Shown here: positions 30,201 through 40,780 of the stretch, one piece after another
Layout of the letters: each line of letters opens with the position of its first letter
Position numbering within the stretch: the first letter of the stretch is position 1
From: Alphaproteobacteria bacterium
GTDB lineage: Bacteria > Pseudomonadota > Alphaproteobacteria > Micropepsales > Micropepsaceae
DNA length: 64,000 nt
NCBI GenBank assembly: GCA_025350465.1
Contig: JANXXU010000007.1
Coordinates: 62,001-126,000, forward strand
Direction of reading: 5' to 3'
Position numbers and translations under genes: made by a program
Notes under the pieces: generated by a model
What the model was told of the DNA's origin: nothing
What the model saw: only the letters and a program-made list of their open reading frames with translations
Database searches by the model: none

Positions 30201-31381
30201 TCCAGCGCGTAAACGAGCGCTTTCAAATAGGCGCTTTCGGGCAGCATGGGATGCATGGGGTGATCGGGGGCGGCGCCGCTCGCACGAATGAGGCGGGCCG
30301 TGCGGCCGGCACGCGCAATGCCGATGGCACATTCGTCTTGGAAGCGTTCCGCCGAGATCGCATGGCTGCAGGACGCGAGAAACAGAAAACCGCCAGGGGC
30401 CACCAGCGGCGCTGAAAGGCGCGCCAGCTTGCGATAGGCCTTGGCGCCGGTTTCCAGATCCTTCTTCGAGCGCACGAAGGGCGGCGGATCGCACGAGACG
30501 ATGTCGAAACGAGTCGCCTGGCTGGCCATGCGCTCGAGCTCTTCGAAGACATCGGCGCGGCGCGTCGTGCAGCCGGTGATGTCGTTTTCCTTTGCGATCC
30601 GGGAAGCGCGCGCAAGCGCCGGCTCCGACGAGTCGACAAGCAGCGCTGACGTCGCGCCTTGTTTCAGGGCGCCAAGACCGAAGGCGCCAACGTAGGAATA
30701 GGCGTCCAGCACCGCCGCGCCTTTCGCGAGCCCGATCAAGAATTCGCGGTTGTCGCTTTGGTCGAAGAACCAGCCGGTCTTTTGACCGCCGATCGGATCG
30801 ACGCCAAAGCGCACGCCGCTTTCGTCCACGACCACGCCGGCGTCGAGCGTTCCGTGGGCGACGCGCACGTCGTCTTTCAGGCCCTCATAGGCACGTGCCG
30901 GCGCGTCGCTCTTGATGACGATGGCGCGAGGCTTGAACAGTTCGCGCAACGCTTCGAGCCACAAGGGTTCAAACCCATCCATGCCGGCCGTGCCCGATTG
31001 CACGACCACGACGTCATCAAAGCGATCGACGAGGAGCCCCGGCAAGCCATCCGCCTCGCCATGGATCAAACGGTAATAGGGCGTTGTGAAGAGCCTGTCG
31101 CGCAAGGCTCCGGCGCGCGAGATGCGTTCCTGAAAGAAGGCCCCATCGATCGGCCCCGAGGCTCGTGGCAGCAAAATGCGCGCGGCGATAAGACTGTGCG
31201 GGTTAAAGTAGGCGGTGCCGAGGAGCAGACCGTCGTCGCCCCACACTTCGACCACAGAACCAGGCCCAAGCGCTTTCGCCGCGGCATCCATGCCGACTTC
31301 GTTCGAATAGATCCACGGCGCGCCGGCGCGAGCCCGTGCCCCCTGCTTTGGCTTGAGGCGCAGCTTCGGCGGCGCCGTCAC
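30197..31381 (-). CDS. Class I rRNA methyltransferase, RlmI-like (PUA + SAM domain)
   Basis: 394-residue methyltransferase related to RlmI (23S rRNA m5C1962). N-terminal PUA domain (LRLKPKQGARARAGAPWIYSN-like region), a central EEHEE-type domain, then the SAM fold with VLDAYSYVGAFGLGALK and the catalytic-loop motif SCDPPPFVRSKK. The cysteine in LASCSHAIS fits the m5C mechanism of the family. The start is GTG 31381, overlapping the upstream dehydrogenase stop as GTGA; the two are probably one transcript. Confidence 0.88.
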   Translation of the reverse strand: MTAPPKLRLKPKQGARARAGAPWIYSNEVGMDAAAKALGPGSVVEVWGDDGLLLGTAYFNPHSLIAARILLPRASGPIDGAFFQERISRAGALRDRLFTTPYYRLIHGEADGLPGLLVDRFDDVVVVQSGTAGMDGFEPLWLEALRELFKPRAIVIKSDAPARAYEGLKDDVRVAHGTLDAGVVVDESGVRFGVDPIGGQKTGWFFDQSDNREFLIGLAKGAAVLDAYSYVGAFGLGALKQGATSALLVDSSEPALARASRIAKENDITGCTTRRADVFEELERMASQATRFDIVSCDPPPFVRSKKDLETGAKAYRKLARLSAPLVAPGGFLFLASCSHAISAERFQDECAIGIARAGRTARLIRASGAAPDHPMHPMLPESAYLKALVYALD

Positions 31382-32358
31382 AACATGGCCTGAAGCACGC
31401 GATCCGGTGGTTTGTGGCCGTCGGCGAAGGTCTTGATGTTGATGATGACCTTCTCGCCCATGTCGATGCGGCCTTCGAGCGTCGCCGAGCCCATATGGGG
31501 CAGGAGGACGACGTTCTTGAGCTTCAAGAGCTTTGGGTTAACGGCGGGCTCGTGTTCGAAGACGTCGAGCCCGGCGCCGGCGAGCTCGTTCGCTTCGAGC
31601 ATGCGCGCCAATGCGTTCTCATCGATCACTTCGCCGCGTGCGGTGTTGACGATGTAGGACGTCGGCTTAATCAGCTTGAGGCGGCGCGCCGACAACAAAT
31701 GATAAGTCGCCGGCGTGTGCGGGCAATTGACCGAGATGATATCCATGCGGACGAGCATCTGATCGAGACTGTCCCAATACGTCGCCTCAAGCTCCTCTTC
31801 GGTCGGCTTCGGGATGGGTTTGCGATTGTGATAGTGGATTTGCAGACCGAAGGCCTTGGCGCGACGCGCCACGGCCTGACCGATGCGGCCCATGCCGATA
31901 ATGCCGAGGCGTTTTCCGGTCACACGCTGGCCGAGCATCCAGGTCGGCGACCAACCCTTGAACTCGCCGTTCGTTAAGACGTTTGCGCCCTCAACCAGAC
32001 GGCGCGGTACCGCCAGGATCAGCGCCATGGCGATGTCGGCCGTGTCGTCGGTCAAGACGCCGGGCGTGTTCGTGACCGTAATCCCGCGCGCCCGCGCGCT
32101 CTCCAAATCGATGTTGTCGACGCCCGCACCGAAATTCGCGATCAGCCTCAACTTGTCGCCGGAGCGCGATAAAATCCGCGCATCGAGGCGATCGGTCACA
32201 GTCGGCACGAGCACATCGGCCGTTTGAACGGCCGTGGTTAATTCCTCGCGCGACATCGGCTTGTCGTCGACGTTCAATTTCGCGTCGAACAGCTCGCGCA
32301 TGCGCGTCTCGATTACGTCCGGTAGTTTTCGAGTGACGATGACGAGTGGTTTTTTCAT
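31378..32358 (-). CDS. D-isomer 2-hydroxyacid dehydrogenase (glyoxylate/hydroxypyruvate type)
   Basis: 326-residue NAD(P)-dependent dehydrogenase. Rossmann motif IGMGRIGQAVARRAKAFG, catalytic Arg in NTARGEVIDE, catalytic Glu in the DVFEHEPAVNPKLL stretch and catalytic His in LLPHMGSAT. The PLVIVTRKLPDVIETRM start resembles D-glycerate dehydrogenase / GhrA-like proteins of Alphaproteobacteria. I use the ATG at 32358; the open frame continues 42 codons upstream without family similarity. It is divergent from the SH3 protein. Confidence 0.9.
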   Translation of the reverse strand: MKKPLVIVTRKLPDVIETRMRELFDAKLNVDDKPMSREELTTAVQTADVLVPTVTDRLDARILSRSGDKLRLIANFGAGVDNIDLESARARGITVTNTPGVLTDDTADIAMALILAVPRRLVEGANVLTNGEFKGWSPTWMLGQRVTGKRLGIIGMGRIGQAVARRAKAFGLQIHYHNRKPIPKPTEEELEATYWDSLDQMLVRMDIISVNCPHTPATYHLLSARRLKLIKPTSYIVNTARGEVIDENALARMLEANELAGAGLDVFEHEPAVNPKLLKLKNVVLLPHMGSATLEGRIDMGEKVIINIKTFADGHKPPDRVLQAML

Positions 32359-32529
32359 GGCATGAGCGAGCTGGCCGGTTCCAGTCTCTTGTCTAGCAGG
32401 TTGATCGGCTGGGTTCCTAGCGTGAATAGACGGCGTCCGCGCTAACTGAATTTTAAGTGCGGATACAGTGAGATAAGACATCATTCACCACGACGACATC
32501 AACCCGGCAGGCGGCGTTGCGCGGGCGGG

Positions 32530-33117
32530 ATGCGGGATCACTTGCGCACCATTCTCGTCACTCTCTTTCTGATGGTCGCCGCGGTCCCGAGTTGGGCGAA
32601 GCCTCCGCCTGGGCATGTTCCGCAGCCGCGCCCCAAGCCATTCCTCGAAGCTGCACTTCAATCGGCGACGACGACGCCGGCGCAACCGCGGATCGCCGCA
32701 TCCGGTTTGCCGGTGCCGCGCTGGGTCAGCGTTCGCGCGGGGCGCGTCAATGTGCGCCGCGGACCCGCGATGGATCAGGACGTCGTGTGGACGTATGTGC
32801 GCGCCGGCGTGCCGGTCGAGATCATTGCCGAATACGACACGTGGCGGCGAATCCGCGACGCAAGCGGCGAAACGGGCTGGGTCAAGGCCCAGATGCTGGA
32901 CGGACGGCGTACCGTGTTGGTGACGGGACGCGTCAACACGGCCATCCTAAATTCACCCAAAGCCGAAGCGGATGTCGTCGCCTATGCCGCGCCAGGCCTG
33001 CAGGCGCAGCTTGTCGGTTGTCGCGGCGAGTGGTGCGAGATCAGCGCGCGCGGCTTCGACGGCTATGTCAGCCGCGACCGGCTGTGGGGCGTCTACAGCG
33101 AAGAGACGGTTCGCTAG
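32530..33117 (+). CDS. Periplasmic protein with two bacterial SH3 domains
   Basis: 195-residue exported protein. A signal peptide covers about 1-23 (LVTLFLMVAAVPSWA followed by K). A Pro-rich stretch precedes two SH3-type repeats: the first around WVSVRAGRVNVRRGPAMDQD and GETGWVKAQML, the second around GRVNTAILNSPKAEADV and GFDGYVSRDRLWGVY. Such modules usually bind cell-wall peptides. It ends 2 bases from the convergent cysK stop. The role is unknown; cell-wall targeting is inferred. Confidence 0.85.
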   Translation: MRDHLRTILVTLFLMVAAVPSWAKPPPGHVPQPRPKPFLEAALQSATTTPAQPRIAASGLPVPRWVSVRAGRVNVRRGPAMDQDVVWTYVRAGVPVEIIAEYDTWRRIRDASGETGWVKAQMLDGRRTVLVTGRVNTAILNSPKAEADVVAYAAPGLQAQLVGCRGEWCEISARGFDGYVSRDRLWGVYSEETVR

Positions 33118-33119
33118 CG

Positions 33120-34100
33120 CTACAAACCGTCGAACAAAGCCGTCGACAGATAGCGCTCGGCAAACGAGGGAATGATCACCACGATCGTCTTGCCGCCCCA
33201 GTCTTTCCGCGTGCCGACCTCAAGAGCGGCAGCAATGGCGGCGCCCGACGAAATGCCGCAGGGAATGCCCTCCATCTTCGCGGCCTTGCGCGCGGTCGCA
33301 AACGCGGTCTCGTTGCCGACGGTGATGATCTCGTCGATGAGCGAACGGTCGAGGATCGAGGGCACGAAGCCGGCGCCGATCCCTTGAATCTTGTGCGGCC
33401 CCGGCGGGCGTCCGGAAAGGATGGCGCTGTCTTCGGGCTCGACCGCGATCATCTTGACGGTCGGTTTGCGCGCCTTGAGGACGGAGCCGACGCCGGTGAT
33501 CGTGCCGCCGGTGCCGATGCCGGAGACGACGGCGTCGACCTTGCCCGACGTATCGTTCCAAATCTCTTCGGCGGTCGTGCGACGGTGGATCGCCGGGTTC
33601 GCGGGATTGTCGAATTGCTGCGGGATGATCGAATTGGGAATCTCCGCGGCCAATTCGTTGGCGCGGGCAATGGCGCCGCGCATGCCTTGCGCCGCCGGCG
33701 TGAGTTCCAACTTGGCGCCGAGCAGGAGCAGCATCTTGCGGCGCTCAATCGACATCGACTCGGGCATCACGAGAATGAGTTGGTAGCCCTTTGCGGCGGC
33801 GACGAAGGCGAGCGCAATGCCGGTGTTGCCGGAGGTCGGCTCGATCAAGGTCGTGCCTTGTTTGATCAAGCCGCGCGATTCGAGATCCTCGATCATCGAC
33901 ACGCCGATCCGGTCCTTGACGCTCGCCAGCGGATTGAAGAACTCGAGCTTCAACAAAATGTCGGCCTTGACGCCCGCTTCTTTGGCCATGCGATTGAGCC
34001 GAACCAGAGGCGTGTCGCCGATCGTTTCGGTGATCGAATTGTAGACGCGGCCACGGCCAGGGGCGTGTTGGGCGTCGGATTTGCGGGCTGCTTCGCTCAT
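33120..34100 (-). CDS. cysK: Cysteine synthase A (O-acetylserine sulfhydrylase)
   Basis: PLP enzyme that makes cysteine from O-acetylserine and sulfide. 326 residues; the PLP lysine is Lys62 in [11 protein letters not shown], the substrate loop is [13 protein letters not shown], and the phosphate-binding loop is [12 protein letters not shown]. It follows an Rrf2-type regulator by 23 bases, so the pair is likely cotranscribed and the regulator may respond to sulfur status. The C-terminus ends [12 protein letters not shown], typical of CysK. Confidence 0.95.
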   Translation of the reverse strand: MSEAARKSDAQHAPGRGRVYNSITETIGDTPLVRLNRMAKEAGVKADILLKLEFFNPLASVKDRIGVSMIEDLESRGLIKQGTTLIEPTSGNTGIALAFVAAAKGYQLILVMPESMSIERRKMLLLLGAKLELTPAAQGMRGAIARANELAAEIPNSIIPQQFDNPANPAIHRRTTAEEIWNDTSGKVDAVVSGIGTGGTITGVGSVLKARKPTVKMIAVEPEDSAILSGRPPGPHKIQGIGAGFVPSILDRSLIDEIITVGNETAFATARKAAKMEGIPCGISSGAAIAAALEVGTRKDWGGKTIVVIIPSFAERYLSTALFDGL

Positions 34101-34123
34101 GATTTATTCCTTTGAATTTGGCT

Positions 34124-34576
34124 TCAGATCGCGAAGTCCGCGCGGACTTCCATCGGTTCGGCGAGGCCTTTTTCTTCGGCGCGGTGACAGAGGTCTTCGA
34201 TAGTGATTGCGTCAAGCTCGCGCATCAAATTCGTATGCACATCCTGAATCATGGGGCGGACGATGCGGTCGCCGATGGGAGAGGCGCCGTGCAATGCCGG
34301 TTCGTCCGCCGCCTCAAGCTCGGCAACAAGGCGCACGATCTCGCCGGCCGAGATGCGTCGGCGTTCGCGCGCCAGGCGGTAACCGCCGCGCGGCCCGCGC
34401 ACGCCTTTCAGAATACCGTGGCGAACGAGGGCCTGCATGACCTGCTCCAAATAACGATGCGGCACGCCCTGACGGCGCGTAATCTCCTTGGCCTGCACCG
34501 GATCGGGGCGCGAATTGCAGGCGATGTCGAGCACCGCTTCGAGCGCCAAGATTGCCTTGCGGGACAGACGCAGCAC
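34124..34576 (-). CDS. Rrf2-family transcriptional regulator without cluster cysteines
   Basis: 150-residue winged-helix regulator: KAILALEAVLDIA at the N-terminus, the recognition region TRRQGVPHRYLEQVMQALV and the wing GVRGPRGGYRLARE. The three cysteines that hold the Fe-S cluster in IscR and NsrR are absent; the matching region reads ADEPALHGASPIG. That makes it closer to CymR, the cysteine-metabolism repressor that acts with CysK. cysK is the next gene. The start is GTG 34576, 3 bases after dut. Confidence 0.85.
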   Translation of the reverse strand: MLRLSRKAILALEAVLDIACNSRPDPVQAKEITRRQGVPHRYLEQVMQALVRHGILKGVRGPRGGYRLARERRRISAGEIVRLVAELEAADEPALHGASPIGDRIVRPMIQDVHTNLMRELDAITIEDLCHRAEEKGLAEPMEVRADFAI

Positions 34577-34579
34577 GAT

Positions 34580-35035
34580 TCAGGCTCCCTTTCTTGCGGC
34601 AATGCCGGTCGAGCCGAAGCCGCCGGGCCCACGTTCGCTTTGCGGCAACACGTTGACGCTTTCAAACCGGGCCGGCGTCACCGGCGCGACAACGAGCTGT
34701 GCGATGCGATCGCCGCGCGCAACGCGAAACGGCTCGGTGCCGTGGTTGATAAGAATGACTTTCACCTCGCCGCGATAATCGGCGTCGATCGTGCCGGGCG
34801 CGTTGAGCACTGTGACGCCGTGCTTCAATGCCAGACCCGAGCGCGGACGCACCTGACCTTCGAACCCCGCGGGTATGGCAAGAGCAAAGCCGGTGGCGAT
34901 GGCAGCGACGGAGCCCGGTGCAATCGTCAATTCCTCGGCCGCGGCAATGTCGAAGCCTGCCGCCCCGGCGCTCGCTTGGCCGGGCAGCGCTAGGCCCCGG
35001 CCATGGGGCAATGTCAAAATCTGCACATCGATCAT
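34580..35035 (-). CDS. dut: dUTP diphosphatase Dut
   Basis: Trimeric dUTPase that hydrolyses dUTP to dUMP and keeps uracil out of DNA. 151 residues with the five family motifs: [43 protein letters not shown] and [10 protein letters not shown]. The ATG at 35035 overlaps the coaBC stop as ATGA; 26 further upstream codons are open but unlike the family. The coaBC-dut order is standard in Alphaproteobacteria. Confidence 0.96.
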   Translation of the reverse strand: MIDVQILTLPHGRGLALPGQASAGAAGFDIAAAEELTIAPGSVAAIATGFALAIPAGFEGQVRPRSGLALKHGVTVLNAPGTIDADYRGEVKVILINHGTEPFRVARGDRIAQLVVAPVTPARFESVNVLPQSERGPGGFGSTGIAARKGA

Positions 35036-36243
35036 GCGGCGTGAACCTTCAGGTGCGCGGCTATTCGCTGGGCTAGGCGCGCGGCGACTTCGCTCTTGGC
35101 AAGCTGAGGCCAAGCCTCAGCGCCCTCGGCCGTAATCAGATGCACCGTGTTTCGGTCGCCGCCCATCACGCCGGTCGCCGGCGAGACATCATTGGCGACG
35201 ATCCAGTCGCACCCTTTTTTCGTGCGCTTGGCTTGCGCGTGGGCGACGACATTTTCGGTTTCGGCGGCAAAGCCAACGACGAGACGCGGCCGCGCCGCCT
35301 TGCGAATACTCAAGGCGTGAAGAATGTCAGGGTTCTCGATCAGATTGAGGGACGTCAAGCCGACAGCGGTCTTTTTGATCTTTTGGTTTGCCGCATGATC
35401 GACGCGCCAATCGGCGACAGCGGCGGCGCAGACGGCCACCTCGACCGGAAGGGCCGCCTCACAGGCTGCGAACATTTCGTGCGCCGTTTCGACGCGAACA
35501 AGCTTGACGCGATTTGGCGGCGCGAGCGCCGTGGGCCCGGAGACCAAGGTCGTGTCGGCGCCAAGCTCGCTGAGTGCGGCGGCAATCGCATAGCCCTGCT
35601 TGCCCGACGAGCGGTTGGCGATATAGCGAACGGGATCGATCGGTTCATGGGTCGGGCCCGCGGTCACGAGTGCCTTGAGCCCCGCCAGGACACCTGTGCC
35701 CTTCGCCAAAAGCGCGTCGATCGCGGCGATGATCTCAGCCGGCTCGGCCATGCGGCCCGGGCCAAATTCGCCGCAGGCCATGTCGCCGTCGTTTGGCCCG
35801 ACGATGGCGACGCCATCGGCAACGAGCTGCTTGATGTTGCGCTGGGTGGCGCTGTGCAACCACATCCGCACATTCATCGCCGGTGCGATAAGTACGGGCT
35901 TGTCGGTCGCGAGCAAAGCGGTGGAGGCCAAGTCGTCGGCGCGGCCGTGCACCATCTTGGCGACCAGATCGGCCGTCGCCGGGGCGACAACCAGGAGGTC
36001 GGCATCGCGCGAGAGCTGGATGTGACCCATCTCGGCTTCGTCGGTGAGGCTGAATAGATCTTGGTAGACCTTGTCGCCGGTCAGGCTCGAGACCGACAGC
36101 GGCGTGACGAATTGGGCGCCGGCGTGGGTGAGGATCGCCCGGACGCTCGCGCCCCGCTCCTTGAGGCGGCGGATAAGCTCAAGGCTCTTATAGGCGGCAA
36201 TTCCGCCCGCGATTATGAGAAGGATGCGCTTGCCGTCGATCAC
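35032..36243 (-). CDS. coaBC: Bifunctional phosphopantothenoylcysteine synthetase/decarboxylase CoaBC
   Basis: Two consecutive steps of coenzyme A synthesis. 403 residues: N-terminal FMN-dependent decarboxylase ([30 protein letters not shown], and the active-site cysteine loop [14 protein letters not shown]), then the CTP-dependent synthetase ([29 protein letters not shown]). The start is GTG 36243. It lies 112 bases after ubiB and may have its own promoter there, since an A/T-rich stretch lies around 36275-36300. Confidence 0.96.
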   Translation of the reverse strand: MIDGKRILLIIAGGIAAYKSLELIRRLKERGASVRAILTHAGAQFVTPLSVSSLTGDKVYQDLFSLTDEAEMGHIQLSRDADLLVVAPATADLVAKMVHGRADDLASTALLATDKPVLIAPAMNVRMWLHSATQRNIKQLVADGVAIVGPNDGDMACGEFGPGRMAEPAEIIAAIDALLAKGTGVLAGLKALVTAGPTHEPIDPVRYIANRSSGKQGYAIAAALSELGADTTLVSGPTALAPPNRVKLVRVETAHEMFAACEAALPVEVAVCAAAVADWRVDHAANQKIKKTAVGLTSLNLIENPDILHALSIRKAARPRLVVGFAAETENVVAHAQAKRTKKGCDWIVANDVSPATGVMGGDRNTVHLITAEGAEAWPQLAKSEVAARLAQRIAAHLKVHAA

Positions 36244-36355
36244 GGATGCCTCGAATTTATTCCAAGGGCACGGGGATCATACATAATACCGGGAATGAGG
36301 TGTGAAAAGGCCCTCTTTGTGGTTTCTTGAATGCAAAAAGGGCTGAATTCTGGGC

Positions 36356-37936
36356 CTAGAGTTGGGCGATGGCGATCAAGGCCAGGGCCACCGCGCCGAT
36401 CCAGACCGCAACGCGGAGGTGGGCAGTGCTGCGGACTTCGGCGGCGGCAATGGCTTTCGCCGTATCCGGGTGGAGGCGTAGGCCATTGGTCGACAGCATG
36501 GCCGCGACTTGCTCGGCGTTGCGTAGAACCTCCGGGAGGGCGCTAAGGGCGCGGCCGAGCGAGGTCATCCCTTCGGCCGCATCCTTCAGGCGGGCTTGCG
36601 GGCCCACTTGCTCGATCATCCATTGCTCGAGAATGGGCTTGGCTGCGTCCCAAATCGAATGCTGGGGATCGAGCTGGCGCGCAACGCCCTCAGCGACCAC
36701 CATGGTTTTTTGCAGCAGCACGAGCTGCGGCTGGAGGGGCATGTCGAACATGCGCGTGACTTCGAACAATTGGGCCAGCAATTTCGCCATCGAGACCTTG
36801 CTCGCGTCGCGGCCGAAGATTGGTTCGCCGATCGCGCGTAGGGCTTGCGCGAAATCCTCGACGTTGTGGTCGGGCCCGACGAAGCCAACCTGAAGATGGA
36901 TCGCAGCGACGCGGCGATAGTCGCGCGCGAGAAAGCCGCCGAGCGTCTCGGCCATGAAACGCCGCGCCAGCGGATCGAGCCGTCCCATAATTCCAAAATC
37001 AACGGCGACGAGGCGGCCTTCCGAGTCGACGAACAAATTGCCCGGATGCATATCGGCGTGAAAGAAGCCGTCGCGCAGTGCGTGGCGCAGAAAGCTTTGA
37101 ACGACGAGTGTGGCGAGACGCTTGAGGTCGTAACCGCGCGCGATAAGTTGATCGCGATCCTTGAGCGAGACGCCGTCGATCCATTCCGACGCGAGCACGC
37201 GGCGCGTCGTCAAATCCCAATCGATCGCGGGGACGCGGAAATCGCTTTCCTTGGCGGTGTTGTTGGTGAGTTCGACCGCGGCGGCGCCTTCGAGCCGCAA
37301 GTCCATCTCGATGGCGATGGAGCGCGCTAGGGTGTCGATCAACGCGACGGGGCGCAAGCGGCGCGCCTCAGGCCCAATGCGCTCCATCCAACGTGCAGCC
37401 CAGGCGAATGCTTCAAGATCTTCGGCAAATGCGCGTTCAATGCCGGGGCGCAGAATTTTCAACGCCCTGCGGCGCGGTGGTGCAGCGGGCACCTCCGGCA
37501 ACAGAATGACTTTATGTACCTGCGCGATCGAGGCCGCGGCGACGGGCCCGCCAAGATCGCCGATGGTAGCCAGCGCTTCTGCGTTCAGCTCTTCTGCCAA
37601 GATTTTGCGCGCTTCGCTGAGCGCGAATGGTGGCAAGCGATCTTGCAGTTCCGCCAGATCGCGCGCGATCTCCGTTCCGATGACGTCGGGGCGCGTCGCC
37701 AAGAACTGGCCGAGCTTGATGTAAGAAGGCCCAAGCTCGGTGAGCGCTCGCGCCAGGCGTTCGCCGCTGCGGCCGACCGCAAGTTTTTTGTTTCGGCGAA
37801 ACAGGCCCAGCGCCTTTGCAGCGCGCAACGGTGGCGGCGTGAATTGCGACCACTCGCTCGGAGGCAGCACGTCGTAGGCGCCGAGCACGCGGCCCGCACG
37901 CCGCAACCGTCCGAGCATACGAAGGGCGCGAAACAT
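36356..37936 (-). CDS. ubiB: Ubiquinone biosynthesis protein UbiB (ABC1/ADCK atypical kinase)
   Basis: Atypical kinase-like ATPase needed for coenzyme Q synthesis. 526 residues; the family KxGQ motif is IKLGQFLATRPDVI, the ATP-site lysine lies in RRRALKILRPG, the catalytic loop is DGFFHADMHPGNLFV, and the metal-binding motif is VAVDFGIMGRLD. The C-terminus has a membrane segment (VWIGAVALALIAIAQL). The ATG at 37936 overlaps the ubiE stop by one base (TGATG); a GTG four codons upstream is possible. ubiE-ubiB pairing supports the role. Confidence 0.94.
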   Translation of the reverse strand: MFRALRMLGRLRRAGRVLGAYDVLPPSEWSQFTPPPLRAAKALGLFRRNKKLAVGRSGERLARALTELGPSYIKLGQFLATRPDVIGTEIARDLAELQDRLPPFALSEARKILAEELNAEALATIGDLGGPVAAASIAQVHKVILLPEVPAAPPRRRALKILRPGIERAFAEDLEAFAWAARWMERIGPEARRLRPVALIDTLARSIAIEMDLRLEGAAAVELTNNTAKESDFRVPAIDWDLTTRRVLASEWIDGVSLKDRDQLIARGYDLKRLATLVVQSFLRHALRDGFFHADMHPGNLFVDSEGRLVAVDFGIMGRLDPLARRFMAETLGGFLARDYRRVAAIHLQVGFVGPDHNVEDFAQALRAIGEPIFGRDASKVSMAKLLAQLFEVTRMFDMPLQPQLVLLQKTMVVAEGVARQLDPQHSIWDAAKPILEQWMIEQVGPQARLKDAAEGMTSLGRALSALPEVLRNAEQVAAMLSTNGLRLHPDTAKAIAAAEVRSTAHLRVAVWIGAVALALIAIAQL

Positions 37937-38697
37937 CAAAGCTTCCACCCCGAATGTATGGCGGCGATACCGCCGGTCAGATTGCGCCAGGTTACGCGCC
38001 CGAAGCCGGCCTGCTCGATCATCTTGCCGAAAGCGGGCTGCGGCGGGAAACGGCGGATGCTCTCCACGAGATATTCATACGCCGCGCGATCGTTGGCTAC
38101 TGCCGCGCCGATCGCCGGAATCGCGTTGAACGACCACATCTCATACAGCCGGTCGAGGATCGGCACGTCGACGTGCGAAAATTCCAAGCACAGGAATCGC
38201 CCGCCGGGACGCAACACGCGATAGGCCTCGGTGAGGGCCCGGTCGATGTGCGTGACGTTGCGGATGCCGAAGGCGATCGTATAGGCGTCGGCGCTTTCAC
38301 TCTTGAACGGCAAGCGCTCGGCGTCGCCGCAGGCAAACGTGACGCGCTCGTTGTCGTTGCGCTTGGCAGCGCGTTCAGCGCCGACGCTGAGCATCTCGTA
38401 ATTGATGTCGCAAACAATGGCGCTGGCGCGCCCCTTCTTCGGCACGGTGCGGTCGAGAAAGCGGAAGGCGATGTCGCCTGTGCCGCCCGCGACGTCGATC
38501 AACGCCATGTCGGCCGATGGCGCAAGCCAACCGATCAGCGCCGCCTTCCACAAACGGTGGACGCCGCCCGACATCAAATCGTTCATGGCGTCGTAGTTGC
38601 GCGCCACGGACGAGAAGACGCGGCCGACGAGGCGCGATTTGTCTTCTTCCGGGACTTCGCGGAATCCGAACGACGTCGTGTTGCGCTCGTTGCTCAT
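37936..38697 (-). CDS. ubiE: Ubiquinone/menaquinone C-methyltransferase UbiE
   Basis: SAM-dependent C-methyltransferase of ubiquinone (and menaquinone where present) synthesis. 253 residues; [20 protein letters not shown] near the N-terminus, SAM motif [14 protein letters not shown], and [24 protein letters not shown] motif III region. First gene of the minus-strand series ubiE-ubiB-coaBC-dut-Rrf2-cysK and divergent from mutM, as is usual in this order. Confidence 0.95.
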   Translation of the reverse strand: MSNERNTTSFGFREVPEEDKSRLVGRVFSSVARNYDAMNDLMSGGVHRLWKAALIGWLAPSADMALIDVAGGTGDIAFRFLDRTVPKKGRASAIVCDINYEMLSVGAERAAKRNDNERVTFACGDAERLPFKSESADAYTIAFGIRNVTHIDRALTEAYRVLRPGGRFLCLEFSHVDVPILDRLYEMWSFNAIPAIGAAVANDRAAYEYLVESIRRFPPQPAFGKMIEQAGFGRVTWRNLTGGIAAIHSGWKL

Positions 38698-38755
38698 CGG
38701 GCTTGTTGGGAAGATAGCGCTTGACCCGGTCCGCAGCTACGTTCCATGCCGTCAC

Positions 38756-39592
38756 ATGCCCGAGCTTCCCGAAGTCGAAACCGTGCGTCTTGGACTCGTG
38801 CCCATACTCGAAGGGCGCAGGCTCGTGCACGTGGAAGCGCGGCGTCCCGATCTGCGGATCGCGTTCCCGCCGCAATTCGCGGAAAGGTTAATCGGGCGGC
38901 GCATCGAAAAGCTCCGGCGGCGGGCGAAATATCTGCTCGCGTATCTCGATCGCGACGAGATTCTGCTCATTCACTTGGGAATGTCGGGGCGGTTCTTCGT
39001 CGATCTGAAGCGGGCGAATTCCACCGGTATGGGCACGCACGATCATGTGATGTTCGAAACCGATCGCGGCGCGCGTGTCGTCTATAGCGATCATCGCCGC
39101 TTCGGACTGATGACGTTGTTGTCGACGGACGAGCTTCAAAGCCACAAATTGCTCAAGGGGTTGGGACCCGAGCCGTTGACCGCGGATTTTTCCGCCGCAC
39201 ACCTCACTAAGACGCTGAGAGGCAAGAAGACTCCGATCAAATCGGCGTTGCTCGATCAGCGCGTCGTCGCCGGGCTCGGTAATATTTATGTGTGCGAAGC
39301 CCTGTTCCGGGCGCGCGTTTCACCAAAGCGCCTCGCAGCGCGCGTTGACGGCGACCAGGTGAAACGGCTCGTCCTCTCGATCCGTACCGTCCTTGGCGAC
39401 GCGATCGCGGCGGGCGGTTCGACGCTGCGCGACTATCGCCAAGCCGACGGCGAGCTTGGCTATTTCCAACACCAGTTCCGTGTCTATGGCCGCGAAAGCG
39501 AGCGTTGCACCAAGCGTGGCTGTCGCGGTCGCATCAAGAGGATTGTGCAGTCCGGCCGTTCAACGTTTTTCTGTCCGGTCTGTCAGCGCTAG
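38756..39592 (+). CDS. mutM: Formamidopyrimidine-DNA glycosylase MutM (Fpg)
   Basis: Bifunctional glycosylase/AP lyase removing 8-oxoguanine. The mature N-terminus [13 protein letters not shown] carries the catalytic Pro2 and Glu3; [10 protein letters not shown] and HDHVMF are conserved, and the C-terminal zinc finger has cysteines in CTKRGC and CPVC. 278 residues. The start must be ATG 38756 because catalysis needs Pro next to the initiator Met, although the frame is open for 53 codons upstream. Confidence 0.96.
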   Translation: MPELPEVETVRLGLVPILEGRRLVHVEARRPDLRIAFPPQFAERLIGRRIEKLRRRAKYLLAYLDRDEILLIHLGMSGRFFVDLKRANSTGMGTHDHVMFETDRGARVVYSDHRRFGLMTLLSTDELQSHKLLKGLGPEPLTADFSAAHLTKTLRGKKTPIKSALLDQRVVAGLGNIYVCEALFRARVSPKRLAARVDGDQVKRLVLSIRTVLGDAIAAGGSTLRDYRQADGELGYFQHQFRVYGRESERCTKRGCRGRIKRIVQSGRSTFFCPVCQR

Positions 39593-39643
39593 CGGCGCGA
39601 CGCTCTTTGCGCTAAAGGGCCCTCGATACAGAGGATCACTGCC

Positions 39644-40420
39644 ATGACCTACGAAACGATCAAGGCCGAAACGCGCGGCGCCGTCGAGCTCATTACGCTC
39701 AATCGGCCGCAAGCGTTGAATGCGCTGAACTCGCAATTGGTCGACGAACTTTCCGCCGCGCTCGATGCCGCCGAGGCCAACAAGGCGGTTCGTTGCATCG
39801 TCCTCACGGGATCGGAGAAGGCCTTCGCCGCGGGCGCGGACATCAAGGAGATGCAACCCAAGTCCTACATGGATGCGTTCGGCGAGGACTTCATTACGCG
39901 CAATTGGGAACGGGTGACGCGCTGTCGCAAGCCCGTGATCGCGGCGGTCGCGGGCTTCGCACTGGGTGGCGGGTGTGAGCTTGCGATGATGTGCGACTTC
40001 ATTATCGCCGGCGACAATGCCAAATTCGGGCAACCCGAAATCAAGCTTGGCGTCATGCCGGGAGCGGGCGGCACCCAACGCCTGACACGCTTCGTCGGCA
40101 AATCGAAAGCGATGGAAATGTGCTTAACGGGGCGCATGATGGATGCGGCGGAAGCAGAACGATCCGGCCTCGTCAGCCGCGTCGTGCCGGTCGCCGATTT
40201 GTTGGTTGAAGCGCTGAAGGTCGCTGAGGCGATCGCCGAACTGTCGCTGCCGATCGTGATGATGGCGAAAGAATCGGTCAATCGCTCGTACGAAACGACC
40301 CTGGCCGAGGGCGTGCGTTTCGAGCGGCGGCTCTTTCACTCGATGTTCGCCACGGCCGATCAAAAGGAAGGCATGGCGGCTTTCATCGATAAGCGAAAGC
40401 CGAAATTCGAACATCGCTGA
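39644..40420 (+). CDS. Enoyl-CoA hydratase (crotonase family)
   Basis: 258-residue crotonase-fold enzyme hydrating trans-2-enoyl-CoA in beta-oxidation. Oxyanion-hole segments are [10 protein letters not shown] (61-70) and [11 protein letters not shown] (105-115); the two catalytic glutamates are Glu112 and Glu132 ([16 protein letters not shown]), with the 20-residue spacing of true hydratases. In Hyphomicrobiales this gene regularly lies between mutM and rpsT. Confidence 0.93.
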   Translation: MTYETIKAETRGAVELITLNRPQALNALNSQLVDELSAALDAAEANKAVRCIVLTGSEKAFAAGADIKEMQPKSYMDAFGEDFITRNWERVTRCRKPVIAAVAGFALGGGCELAMMCDFIIAGDNAKFGQPEIKLGVMPGAGGTQRLTRFVGKSKAMEMCLTGRMMDAAEAERSGLVSRVVPVADLLVEALKVAEAIAELSLPIVMMAKESVNRSYETTLAEGVRFERRLFHSMFATADQKEGMAAFIDKRKPKFEHR

Positions 40421-40513
40421 AAATTGGCTGCAATCTGGCGTTGACGCGCCGCTTGCGGGGCGTCTATAACGCCCGACCTTCAGCCGCCGCCCGCCTTGTA
40501 AGGACTATATCGT

Positions 40514-40780
40514 ATGGCGAATATCCGCTCAGCCGCAAAGGCCGCACGCAAAGCCAAGCGTCGCCAGGCCGTCAACACCGCGCGCAAGAGCCGGGTTCGT
40601 TCGTACGTGCGTAAAGTCGAAGAGGCGATCACCGCCGGTGACTCAAAGGCTGCGCAAGCGGCGCTGCGCGAAGCTCAGCCGGAAATCGTGCGTGGGGCGA
40701 ATAAGCGCATCATGCACAAGCGTGCGGCGTCTCGCAAAGTCTCGCGGCTCGCGCGCCGCGTGAAAGCGCTCGCGAAATAA
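40514..40780 (+). CDS. rpsT: 30S ribosomal protein S20
   Basis: 88-residue, very basic, mostly helical primary 16S rRNA-binding protein. The N-terminus [17 protein letters not shown] and the region [20 protein letters not shown] are typical. The ATG follows AAGGACTATATCGT. The gene ends in a hairpin that overlaps its stop codon. Position upstream of dnaA is conserved among Alphaproteobacteria. Confidence 0.97.
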   Translation: MANIRSAAKAARKAKRRQAVNTARKSRVRSYVRKVEEAITAGDSKAAQAALREAQPEIVRGANKRIMHKRAASRKVSRLARRVKALAK

